From Paludibacteraceae bacterium (GTDB lineage Bacteria; Bacteroidota; Bacteroidia; Bacteroidales; Paludibacteraceae), in contig JAFUUE010000071.1 in NCBI GenBank assembly GCA_017483945.1, positions 1-64,000 of the forward strand: a stretch of DNA of 64,000 nt. The letters run 5' to 3'. This document shows, in pieces, positions 43,208-51,444 of this stretch. The translations under genes were made by a program, and so were the position numbers. The notes beneath the pieces are model-generated. The model had not been told where the DNA came from, ran no database searches, and was given only the letters and a program-made list of their open reading frames with translations. How positions within the stretch are numbered: position 1 is the first letter of the stretch; each line of letters begins with the position of its first letter.

Positions 43208-46200
43208 ATGAAACACACAATTTTTAGGGGCTTAGTGTCCCGTCTTTTGGTTGCGGCAGGCCGTGAGGGCTTGTCGGCAGCAGGCTGTGAGTGCCGGTCC
43301 GGCGCATGCGAATGCCCCCCCCATGAGTTGGCGGGCGCCTTCGCAGGTTATTCGCCAAGAAATCACCAAAGAATCACCAAAGAATCACCAAAGAATCACC
43401 TAAGATTGACCGCGGCATGGCGTTATGCGGCTTGCCTGCTATTGGCTGTGTTTGTGGGGATTGGAAATGTGTGGGGAGCGGATCCAGATTTAAGTGTGAC
43501 TTTTGATGGAGATACTTATGGAGATTATATTAAGACATATTCCACACAAAAGATAACATTAACTGCATATAGTAATACTACTGGTACTGCTGACACTGCA
43601 TTTACAGGCAATACAAGTGGGCATTATTACTTGAAAAACGGAAATTCTTCTGGAGCATGGAATCAAAATACGTTTATCATTGATGCATCTGCCTCAGGGA
43701 CTTATATTGATTCAGTTGCAATATGCTGGATGGCGGAAAGCAAGAATAGGGATACTAATGTTGCAATGATGGGCTGGACTTCGTTTGCATACGGAGAGGA
43801 AATGTCAAATACTGTATCCGACACAATTACAACACCTAAAGTTCAGTTTGGGACAGCCAAAAGTTGGGATAATAAGGCTTGGCAGATAATCAAAAGTGAT
43901 AGCGCATTAGTGGCTATGGCTTTAAGTCGCCAACTTAAAAGTGTATATTTAACCAAAGACAAATCAACAAAATTGGGAAATTTTGGAATTGGTCAGAGCC
44001 TTAACTGGGCAGGAGTGAAAGTTTGGTTACATCCGGCAGCTGTGGCAGATGAGACAGCTCCGACACTATCGAGTTCCACTCCAGCAAATAGTGCAACGAA
44101 TGTTGCTGTAAGTGGCAATATCGTTTTGACGTTCAGTGAGAACGTAACGGTTAATGACGCATCGAAGTTTACGTTAAGTGGCGGTGCCGGTTCGTTAACA
44201 ACGGGCGATATTTCAGTTAGTGGTGCAGTTGTTACTATTCCCTATACCGGTTTGGCAAATAATACAGAATATACTTTCTCAACTGCGGCAGAAGCTGTTA
44301 AGGACGGTTCTAATAACAAGAATGCGGCACTGAGCAATATTGTGTTTACCACAGTTGCTGCTGCAACGCCTGTTTGTCCGGATGGGATTTCGATAAGTGG
44401 GACGACGGCATATACGGAAGGAGAGACGATTTCCTTGACGGCGGCTTTGACGGACGGCAATGGAGATATCACGTATACTTGGTACAAAGGTGTGGACTTG
44501 GCTACAGCGAAGGCGGCCGGTTCTATCGGCACAGGTACAACATTTACTAAGGCTTCTTGTACGACAGGCGATGCAGGTAACTACTTCTGCGTAGCCACAA
44601 AAGACGCTTGCTCGGATGAGGAGTCAAGTGCTTATGCGGTGACGGTGGAAGAGAAGAGTTGTCCGACAAGCGGGGTGATATTTGCTTGGATACCTAAAAC
44701 TGGTTTATCTGATGCAGATATTAGTGCGGGAACATATGATTTGCCGGGAAGTTGGTTAACTTCTGTCAGTGGTGGTACTGCACAATTGTATGTTCCTTCT
44801 AATGGAAACATGAGAATACGCGGTTCGCAATTAGCGTACAACTCTAATAATGCATATATTCATGTTGTTCTTGATTGTGAATTAGAAGATGGAGATGTTA
44901 TTGATATTAATTCTTCAAATAATACAAATAATATATGGTTGTCTTTATCAGATAGTCGTCCGTCAAGTGCTGAAAACGCAGCTGCTGTGATTGTCCAAGG
45001 AACTCGTTTTGTTTTGAGTTCTACCAATGGCTCAACTCTGATAGGAAAGAAAGAGTTCTATGTATGGCGTAATAGTAGTACTACACAAGTAGGTCAATTT
45101 GCCCTCACTCGTCCGTATGCTATTTCGTTTGCGAACGGTGGTCATGGAACGACTCCGGATGCGACGAAGGGATTTGAGGTTGAGTTAGAACAGATTACCG
45201 GCGTTGAAGGTTGGGTGCATACCGGCTGGACGGCAGATAAGGCTGTTAAGGTTGGCGAGACCGAAAAAGCAGCAGGTGCTGCATTAGATGTAGATGCAAC
45301 GGTAACGGTTAGTGCTGATGTGACCTTTACGGCTACGTGGGAAAAGGAGGCTCCCACCTATTCAGTAACTTATAGAGCGAATAACGGAACAGAAGAAGCC
45401 GATGTCGTTCATGCAACGGAGAGCAAGTTCGCGGCGAACACGTTTACTGCGCCGGAGGGCAAGATGTTCAGTTGTTGGAACACGCAAGCAGACGGTGAGG
45501 GAACAGACTATGCCGTGGGTGCAGCCGTTTCGGAGGCGACGACGGTATTTGCCAAGTGGGTTGTTGATCCGACGATTCGGTTAATAAAGACCAATGGTAC
45601 GCTGAATACGGTTAATTTTGAATTCAATAGTACTAAGACAACTCTTCAAACGGCTGATTATACTGTAGAAGGCGTTGTTTATGCTAAAAATGTCAAATTA
45701 GGCGGCACTGCAACAGCAATAACGGGTATCAATGCTGATAAATATATTGCATACCACACTCAGACTAATAGTACTCATGTAGAGATTGCTTTGTATGATG
45801 CATATTCAAGTAGCACGACTCATAATGTTTATATCGCAAGGGTTACAGAAGGCAATGGAACTCCCGTTGTTGAGACAGTAGCAATTGCAACAGGGACAAA
45901 ACGAGACTATTATAAGACATATGATTTAACAGGACGTACGTCTTTATACATCTACGTGGGTAATGACAATGCTCGTGTATGTCAGGTTCTTGTTACAGAA
46001 AATGGCGAACCCAATGTTGCTGATGCTCCAGCTGTAGGTTATAGCGTTAACTTGAACAAGGGACGTATGTATGCGGCATCAGGGACAGCAAAGACTTTCG
46101 AGGGTTTAACATATGTGGTCGCAGAAGACTATCAGCCGACTAATAGAGAGGTACTGAAGATAAAGACTCCCAATACACACTATATCTCATTTGAGATTCC

Positions 46201-49102
46201 AGAGGGGCAGACACGTCAGTTGCAAGTAATCACAAGCAATACTGAGAAATACACTGTGTCTAAGACAAAGGGCGATGCAGAGAACCAATTTACTCCGACA
46301 GCCAATACCGCCAAGAATTGGAATCTGACGGATGGCGTTTGGTACATTAACCCGCAAGGGTCGAATGTGAATATCACCAACATTGCTTTTGTTGCGGCTC
46401 CGGCGGCATGCACGGTGACGTTCAAGGACGGCGAGACGACATTAGGTACGCAGAGTGTGTGGAGTGGCGACAAGGCAACGGCTCTTTCTCCGGCTCCGAC
46501 GAAGAGCGGGTATCGGTTCGTTAAATGGCAGAAGGCTGGTGAAGACTATGACTTTGATGCTGCTGTAACGGCCGATACGCAACTGGATGCTGTATGGCAG
46601 CGAGTATGGACGGTGACGTTCGATGCAGATAACGGAAGTGAGGCGACAGAGACCGTAGTGGATGATAATACGGCTGTTTCTGCTCCGGCAACTAATCCTG
46701 AGAAGGCAGGTTTTGATTTCTTGGGCTGGACGCTGGATGCTACCGCAGAGCCAATCGTTGCTTATAACTTTGCTACGTTGGTAACCGGTGATATCACGCT
46801 GAAGGCTTATTATGAGGTAGCGCAAGACGACGCAACGCTGAGTGCGTTGTCGTACAACGGCAATGCGATAGACGTAGCGAGCGCGGTGGATGTAGCCGGT
46901 GTGCAGACATACAATGTGCTGCTGCCGTGGATGGCAACCCCGACGGTTGATCCGGCATTGATTAGTTTTACCAAGAACGCCGAGACCGCGACGGTTAGCA
47001 CGGCTCTGGCGTATGACAGCGAGAGCAAGACGGCGACTTTCGCGGTTACTTCCGGTAACGGATTAGTGACTGTAAACTATGCGATTGTCTTTGCATTTGA
47101 CGCGAAACGCGGAACAAGTATTGTGAAGGCGACGACTCGCAAAGTAGTAACCGGTTATATAGGAGGAACAACTACGATGGAAGGTAAGACTGTGGCAGAT
47201 GCAATTAAGATAGATAAGAACGTGAAGTTCGGTATCACTCTTGCCAATGACGAGACATTTGCTACAGGTGATGTGTTCATCATGAATATCACAACTGCCC
47301 CCGGTAGTGCTGCAAGCATGGGAACAATGAAGATTTATGAGAGTGCAGACGCATCAACCCCGCTGTTCGAGACAGATGTAGTCGGCTCCGTAGGACTAAA
47401 CTATTGGATATTGCCCGCAGCCGTGAATGGGAAGAAGTCTCTCTATATCAAACGTGGCGGTGGCAACGATTGGAACCCGACATTCTCTTATATAGAGGTA
47501 ACGCGCGATATGAGTCCTGCGGTTAAGTCGTTCAAGTTCGGGGAGAATGCGGCTACTATCAACGAGGGTGCGAAGACCATTTCGATTGATGTGCCTTATG
47601 GAACCGACGTAACGGCTCTGACACCGACGGTTGAGGCATACGGTAACAACGGTGCTACTTATACACCGGCGGGTGAGCAGGACTTCACCATCCCTGTGAA
47701 CTACGTAGTAACGGATGGTTATAGCCAATATAGCACGACTTATGCGGTGACGGTTAATGTGGCGGCGCCGAGTGAGAACGCTTATTTGGCATCGCTTGCA
47801 GTGGCAGGTTATGCGCTTGACTTCGACAAAGAGACGGAGGAATACAACGTTGTTCTGGACTACGGGACAGCCGCTCTGCCGGAGATTACTTATGAGGTAG
47901 AGGATACCGGTCTGGCAGAGGCTGCGAAGGTAGAAGGCGGCGTTAATGGCGCAACGACCATTACCGTTACTCCGCAGGCAGGTGCCGGTCATGAGAAGGT
48001 TTACACGATTAACTTCTCTGTTTCGACCACTCCGAAGTTCGTGATCTACGACGGTAGCACGATGACGGTAATCGGGACAAGCGGTTCTGACGTATCCACC
48101 GGCTTTGCTTGGGAGATGATAGGAGGAAAAACAGACGGAGGTAAGGATATTAACATAACACTTAATGGAAAGACTTACACCAAAGCTCAAAATGTATTTG
48201 GTAGCCCAACAAATAGCACTACTCGCTACATTGAGATTACCATTCCTGAGGGCTATGTGGCTAAATTCTATCTGGCAGGTGCAACAAATAGTAGCGAAAC
48301 CCTGCGAAGTTCATATATTTCCAAGGATAAGACCGGAACATTGGATGAATCTATCGCATACGCATCAACTGACCAATATGCAGGCGCAGCAATGCGAAGC
48401 GACTATCAATTGCCAGGTACCTATTATTACTGCGCAGATGCAAGTATCCGTCTCTATGAGTTGAGTGTGACACTCTATCCTGCGTATATGCGTGATGTGA
48501 CGGTGGGTACCATGGGAACGGTTTGTATTCCGCAGAACGTGGAGGCCGATGGTATCATCGGCGCGGAGGTGTATGAGTTGCTGTATTGGAAGTACGGCAC
48601 ATCCTACGCTGACTGTCAGATGGTGGACTTCGGCGAGGTGACATCGATGCAGGCCGGACACGCCTACCTCTTTATCCCGACCGGCGACAAGTTGGCACTT
48701 GTCCTTGGTGACGAGGTGGCCGGTGCCCCCGTGGCCGTACGCGGCTTTACCGGTACGTTCGATGCCATTCCTGCAGCATATGACAATGTCCTGACCAACA
48801 AGTATGCAGTTCTTGCTGACCATATCCAGAAGATGGGACATAACTGCTCATCGCCCGCCAACCGTGCATATATAGATTTAAGTGCAACTCCGGATAAGGA
48901 GGGCTACGAGGCTTCGTTCTCAGGCAATGCTCCGGCGGTGCGTCGTATATCGCTGGGCAACGGCAGTGCACGTCCCGTGACGACCGACCTCGATAACCTG
49001 AATGGCAGTGGCGACAAGGCAGAGAAGCACCTCATCAACGGTCACCTGTATATTATCCGTGGCGGGCGTGCATACGACGCCGAAGGACGGTTAGTGAAAT
49101 AA
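43208..49102 (+). CDS. Giant multidomain surface protein (Ig-like and InlB B-repeats)
   Basis: 1964 residues. About 65 unusual residues precede the signal-like AACLLLAVFVGIGNVWG. In order: a beta domain (80-270), a Big_5 Ig-like domain (SATNVAVSGNIVLTFSENV, about 290-390), another Ig-like domain (ISISGTTAYTEGETISLT, 395-480), a beta domain, then four InlB/Listeria-Bacteroides-type repeats (640-1220; VTYRANNGTEEADVV, VTFKDGETTLGTQ, VTFDADNGSEATETV), cadherin-like units (about 1200-1620), and a C-terminal module VGTMGTVCIPQNVEADGI ending in NGHLYIIRGGRAYDAEGR. That ending is shared with the proteins at 14301 and 16922. It is likely an adhesin-like cell-surface protein; no enzyme motif is seen. 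Base composition is lower in GC, suggesting transfer. Confidence 0.85.
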   Translation: MKHTIFRGLVSRLLVAAGREGLSAAGCECRSGACECPPHELAGAFAGYSPRNHQRITKESPKNHLRLTAAWRYAACLLLAVFVGIGNVWGADPDLSVTFDGDTYGDYIKTYSTQKITLTAYSNTTGTADTAFTGNTSGHYYLKNGNSSGAWNQNTFIIDASASGTYIDSVAICWMAESKNRDTNVAMMGWTSFAYGEEMSNTVSDTITTPKVQFGTAKSWDNKAWQIIKSDSALVAMALSRQLKSVYLTKDKSTKLGNFGIGQSLNWAGVKVWLHPAAVADETAPTLSSSTPANSATNVAVSGNIVLTFSENVTVNDASKFTLSGGAGSLTTGDISVSGAVVTIPYTGLANNTEYTFSTAAEAVKDGSNNKNAALSNIVFTTVAAATPVCPDGISISGTTAYTEGETISLTAALTDGNGDITYTWYKGVDLATAKAAGSIGTGTTFTKASCTTGDAGNYFCVATKDACSDEESSAYAVTVEEKSCPTSGVIFAWIPKTGLSDADISAGTYDLPGSWLTSVSGGTAQLYVPSNGNMRIRGSQLAYNSNNAYIHVVLDCELEDGDVIDINSSNNTNNIWLSLSDSRPSSAENAAAVIVQGTRFVLSSTNGSTLIGKKEFYVWRNSSTTQVGQFALTRPYAISFANGGHGTTPDATKGFEVELEQITGVEGWVHTGWTADKAVKVGETEKAAGAALDVDATVTVSADVTFTATWEKEAPTYSVTYRANNGTEEADVVHATESKFAANTFTAPEGKMFSCWNTQADGEGTDYAVGAAVSEATTVFAKWVVDPTIRLIKTNGTLNTVNFEFNSTKTTLQTADYTVEGVVYAKNVKLGGTATAITGINADKYIAYHTQTNSTHVEIALYDAYSSSTTHNVYIARVTEGNGTPVVETVAIATGTKRDYYKTYDLTGRTSLYIYVGNDNARVCQVLVTENGEPNVADAPAVGYSVNLNKGRMYAASGTAKTFEGLTYVVAEDYQPTNREVLKIKTPNTHYISFEIPEGQTRQLQVITSNTEKYTVSKTKGDAENQFTPTANTAKNWNLTDGVWYINPQGSNVNITNIAFVAAPAACTVTFKDGETTLGTQSVWSGDKATALSPAPTKSGYRFVKWQKAGEDYDFDAAVTADTQLDAVWQRVWTVTFDADNGSEATETVVDDNTAVSAPATNPEKAGFDFLGWTLDATAEPIVAYNFATLVTGDITLKAYYEVAQDDATLSALSYNGNAIDVASAVDVAGVQTYNVLLPWMATPTVDPALISFTKNAETATVSTALAYDSESKTATFAVTSGNGLVTVNYAIVFAFDAKRGTSIVKATTRKVVTGYIGGTTTMEGKTVADAIKIDKNVKFGITLANDETFATGDVFIMNITTAPGSAASMGTMKIYESADASTPLFETDVVGSVGLNYWILPAAVNGKKSLYIKRGGGNDWNPTFSYIEVTRDMSPAVKSFKFGENAATINEGAKTISIDVPYGTDVTALTPTVEAYGNNGATYTPAGEQDFTIPVNYVVTDGYSQYSTTYAVTVNVAAPSENAYLASLAVAGYALDFDKETEEYNVVLDYGTAALPEITYEVEDTGLAEAAKVEGGVNGATTITVTPQAGAGHEKVYTINFSVSTTPKFVIYDGSTMTVIGTSGSDVSTGFAWEMIGGKTDGGKDINITLNGKTYTKAQNVFGSPTNSTTRYIEITIPEGYVAKFYLAGATNSSETLRSSYISKDKTGTLDESIAYASTDQYAGAAMRSDYQLPGTYYYCADASIRLYELSVTLYPAYMRDVTVGTMGTVCIPQNVEADGIIGAEVYELLYWKYGTSYADCQMVDFGEVTSMQAGHAYLFIPTGDKLALVLGDEVAGAPVAVRGFTGTFDAIPAAYDNVLTNKYAVLADHIQKMGHNCSSPANRAYIDLSATPDKEGYEASFSGNAPAVRRISLGNGSARPVTTDLDNLNGSGDKAEKHLINGHLYIIRGGRAYDAEGRLVK
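43357..43405. repeat. 11-nt repeat (AAGAATCACCA) in the giant gene
   Basis: Four units between the ATG and the signal peptide, giving RNHQRITKESPKNHLR. This lengthens the N-terminus beyond a normal signal sequence. Confidence 0.9.
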
Positions 49103-49119
49103 CGTATAAATTAAACAAT

Positions 49120-49293
49120 ATGAAGAAAATGTATAAAGAACCCCAAACACAAACGGCGGAGTTGCGTGGCGAGCGCCTGATGGATGGCAATATCGTCAGT
49201 TCGACGGTGGACCATAATCCGGAGGACGGCATCTCCATCCCTGCTCCCGGAATGCGTGTCATGCCGCCGGCTGCTCCGGCTCCGCTGCAGTAA
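49120..49293 (+). CDS. 57-residue peptide downstream of the giant surface protein
   Basis: Starts MKKMYKEPQTQTAELRG and ends in a Pro/Ala-rich tail (MPPAAPAPLQ). It begins 17 nt after the giant gene, so it is probably co-transcribed. It has the same layout as the 46-residue peptide at 14133: a MKxxYxxP opening, a short Leu/Ala-containing middle, and a low-complexity end. Both follow surface proteins with the shared C-terminal motif. No cysteine or membrane segment is present. A role as a processed peptide, chaperone or secretion partner is speculation; the repeated genomic arrangement is what is seen. Confidence 0.65.
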   Translation: MKKMYKEPQTQTAELRGERLMDGNIVSSTVDHNPEDGISIPAPGMRVMPPAAPAPLQ

Positions 49294-49338
49294 GCGTAAT
49301 CGTATCATCCGTAAGTAAACATGCCTTGTGCATAACGA

Positions 49339-49372
49339 CATCTCAGCCCGGCCAAATGGTCGGGCTGAGATG
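49339..49372. terminator. Long hairpin after the 57-residue peptide gene
   Basis: CATCTCAGCCCGGCC pairs with GGTCGGGCTGAGATG almost perfectly across a 4-nt loop. No T-run follows. Its position parallels the hairpin at 14061 after the other small peptide. Confidence 0.7.
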
Positions 49373-49486
49373 TGTACACTCATCAGGGGGAATACAGGCA
49401 GGACTGCGAAGATGCTTGAGAGATGCTTGAGATATGCTGCGGGGGTGTGGGCTGGTTCAGGATGGATGATGTATGAAAAAATAGCC

Positions 49487-49588
49487 TTGCACTTTTTGCA
49501 CTTTTTGCACTTTTGAAATGGTTCAAAATGGTTTAAGATGGTTCAAAATGGTTTAAGATGGTTCAAAATGGTTCAAAATGGTTTTGAA
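49487..49588. repeat. Compound 10-nt minisatellite, second locus
   Basis: Three TTGCACTTTT units, then seven GGTTCAAAAT/GGTTTAAGAT units. Same order as the minus strand of 13744-13903. Nothing else is recognisable in 49373-49632. Confidence 0.9.
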
Positions 49589-49632
49589 GAGGCAGGATAT
49601 GCGGGGGAATGTGGCAGTTTGGTCGACGGAGT

Positions 49633-50766
49633 TTATATTGTGGACAGGTATTGCGCAAAGAAGACATCATACACGAACCACGCTCCCTGTTGGTTGGTTA
49701 CGATATCTTTTTCGTATAATGCTTTCAGTGCGGCTTGTACACTGCTGGCAGAGACAAGTTTATGTCTCTTGATGAATGCTCCGGAAGTGATAGAGGTAGC
49801 GTTTCCTTCCTTAACGATAGCGAATAGGAGACTTTTTTGTTTGGTGGGGATGTTGGTCAGAATCTCTTGATAGAATGGTTCTTGCACTTGCACGATGTTG
49901 TTCAATGCCAGGGGAATCGTATCGCAGTCGCATGTCTCAGCGGAGGATGTTAGTGTAAACATTTCATTAAGGAGCATTTGCATATACCATGTGATGCCTC
50001 TGCACAAGTCATACACTTGTCCGACTGCCTCGTTGGTGATTTGTTTGTTTCTTGTGTGGAATAGGTGCTTGGCGAAGTCTGTATAGACAGGGCAGGGGAT
50101 AGGGTCAAGTCCCATGTTGATGGTACTCTGATAGAAGGGTTTGGCCGGAGAGAGGAACATCTGTGTCATCAGATGCTTACGGCTACCGGAGAAGATAAAC
50201 TGTGTTTTCTTACATTGTTGTATATGGGTACGCAACAGAGCCTCTATATTCTTCTCTGTATAGTTGGTAATCTGCTGAAACTCATCAAACGCGACTACGC
50301 ATGGTCTGTCAGCCATCTCCAGGAATGCGAATATTTGTCCGAGGGTCATATCCGGGGTCGTAATATCTCCCAATCCGATATCAAAAGCGGGTGCGCCGGT
50401 GACGGCATCTAACTTGAAACCTATGCGCAGCGAGGAGATTATTCGGAAGAACCTGTCCTTCCATGATTGCGTTTGCTGTCCGATGCAACGATATACTTCA
50501 TTGCTGAAGGCATACACCATCTCTGCCAGACTATTCGTCGCATATAAATCCACAGCAATAGTGTAGAACTGCTTTTGCACTTCCTGTCGGGAAAAAACAT
50601 GACTGATAAGTCCGGATTTTCCTATTCGGCGATCTGCAATCAGGGTTACGTTACGCCCGTTCTGCACCTGTTTAATGAGGAATTCTGTCTCCTGTTCTCG
50701 GTCGCAGAAGTATTCGCCGGATATGTATTTGCCTGTAACAAAGGGGTTTGTTGGATTATTGTTCAT
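49633..50766 (-). CDS. ORC-like AAA ATPase
   Basis: 377 residues from MNNNPTNPFVTGKYISGEY. The family opening NPFVTGKY...FCDREQE precedes Walker A ADRRIGKSGL (about 43-52), Walker B CVVAFDEFQQI and sensor FIFSGSRKHLM; a winged-helix-type C-terminus follows. This matches the ATP-binding proteins of the AAA_35/ATPase_2 clan common in Bacteroidetes, role unknown. Several similar genes often sit in one genome; two other orphan ATPases lie in this window. A longer frame to 50946 is rejected because the -7 box lies in it. An AT-rich hairpin (AATTATT/AATAATT, about 50769-50790) sits in the leader. Confidence 0.88.
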   Translation of the reverse strand: MNNNPTNPFVTGKYISGEYFCDREQETEFLIKQVQNGRNVTLIADRRIGKSGLISHVFSRQEVQKQFYTIAVDLYATNSLAEMVYAFSNEVYRCIGQQTQSWKDRFFRIISSLRIGFKLDAVTGAPAFDIGLGDITTPDMTLGQIFAFLEMADRPCVVAFDEFQQITNYTEKNIEALLRTHIQQCKKTQFIFSGSRKHLMTQMFLSPAKPFYQSTINMGLDPIPCPVYTDFAKHLFHTRNKQITNEAVGQVYDLCRGITWYMQMLLNEMFTLTSSAETCDCDTIPLALNNIVQVQEPFYQEILTNIPTKQKSLLFAIVKEGNATSITSGAFIKRHKLVSASSVQAALKALYEKDIVTNQQGAWFVYDVFFAQYLSTI

Positions 50767-50796
50767 ATAATTATTGTAATTATAATAATTGTAGTG

Positions 50797-50828
50797 CAAA
50801 GGTAGTAATTTTTGCTCAATCTTGCAAA
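50797..50828 (-). promoter_or_regulatory. Promoter of the ORC-like ATPase
   Basis: TACCTTTG (50804-50797) and TTTG (50828-50825), 20 nt apart, a full consensus match. Confidence 0.75.
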
Positions 50829-50970
50829 TATGTGGGGTGTTTTTTTGCAAAACATTACACTTTTCACTACTTTTTACATTTCCTATGAGGGGTGTGGGAT
50901 ATGAGGCACGGATATAGTCATAGCACGGTGACCACACGGTCATCACACGGACGCGGAATAATGATTTTTA

Positions 50971-51002
50971 TTTGCGTATATGCGAAAATTGTTGTACCTT
51001 TG
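50971..51002 (+). promoter_or_regulatory. Promoter of rubredoxin
   Basis: TTTG (50971-50974) and TACCTTTG (50995-51002), 20 nt apart, a full consensus match. The leader is about 190 nt. Confidence 0.7.
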
Positions 51003-51201
51003 TCGTCGAATCGCGTTCGGCAAGACCTTCGCACTTGCTGCCGCTCTGCGGCATCGGGGCTCGGTCTGCCTCCGCTTTAGCCCCATTCGAGCAAAGCTCT
51101 TTGGGGACCCCGGATATCCAGGACTTCGGAAATTCGGAAATCCGGTTATCATAAGCCAAGAACTTCAAACCAAACAAAATAACCACAAAACCCCTCTTAT
51201 T
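51003..51201 (+). other. Long GC-rich leader of rubredoxin
   Basis: About 190 nt between the promoter and ATG with several possible stems (GGGGCT/AGCCCC around 51056-51082, GAGC/GCTC around 51089-51099). It is open in the rubredoxin frame, yet codes for nothing family-like. It may be a regulatory leader or another inserted repeat. Confidence 0.4.
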
Positions 51202-51357
51202 ATGAAGTACGTATGTGACGTATGCGGCTGGGAGTACGACCCCGAAGTGGGTGCCCCCGAAGCCGGAATCCCTGCAGGAACACCTTGGGAAGAGGTTCCC
51301 GAGGACTTCGTCTGCCCCATCTGCGGCGTAGGCAAGGAGCAGTTCAGCGCTGAATAA
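51202..51357 (+). CDS. Rubredoxin
   Basis: 51 residues, full length for the family. The two iron-binding knuckles are CDVCGWEYDPEVG and CPICGVGKEQF, giving the Cys4 site. Rubredoxin is a small cytoplasmic electron carrier, in anaerobes often serving oxygen- and peroxide-detoxifying enzymes. The start MKYVCDVCGW is the normal one. The frame is open 220 nt further upstream, but that lies in the transcribed leader. Followed by tandem hairpin repeats. Confidence 0.97.
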   Translation: MKYVCDVCGWEYDPEVGAPEAGIPAGTPWEEVPEDFVCPICGVGKEQFSAE

Positions 51358-51360
51358 CTC

Positions 51361-51439
51361 TGTCCCTGATGAGCCTTGACGGGCTCTATCACACATTTTT
51401 GTCCCTGATGAGCCTTAAAGGCTCTATCACACACTTTTT
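51361..51439 (+). repeat. Two tandem 40-nt hairpin repeats after rubredoxin
   Basis: Copies at 51361-51400 and 51401-51439 share GTCCCTGATGAGCCTT and GCTCTATCACACA; each folds as GAGCC/GGCTC and ends in a T-run, so they look like duplicated terminators. Confidence 0.75.
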
Positions 51440-51444
51440 ATTGT

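Noticed and set aside
43208..49102. Diversity-generating retroelement target
   Set aside because: No reverse transcriptase and no template/variable repeat pair were found in the window.
50980..51201. In-frame upstream extension of rubredoxin (74 codons)
   Set aside because: The first codons lie before or in the promoter, the sequence is not family-like, and rubredoxin is complete from 51202.
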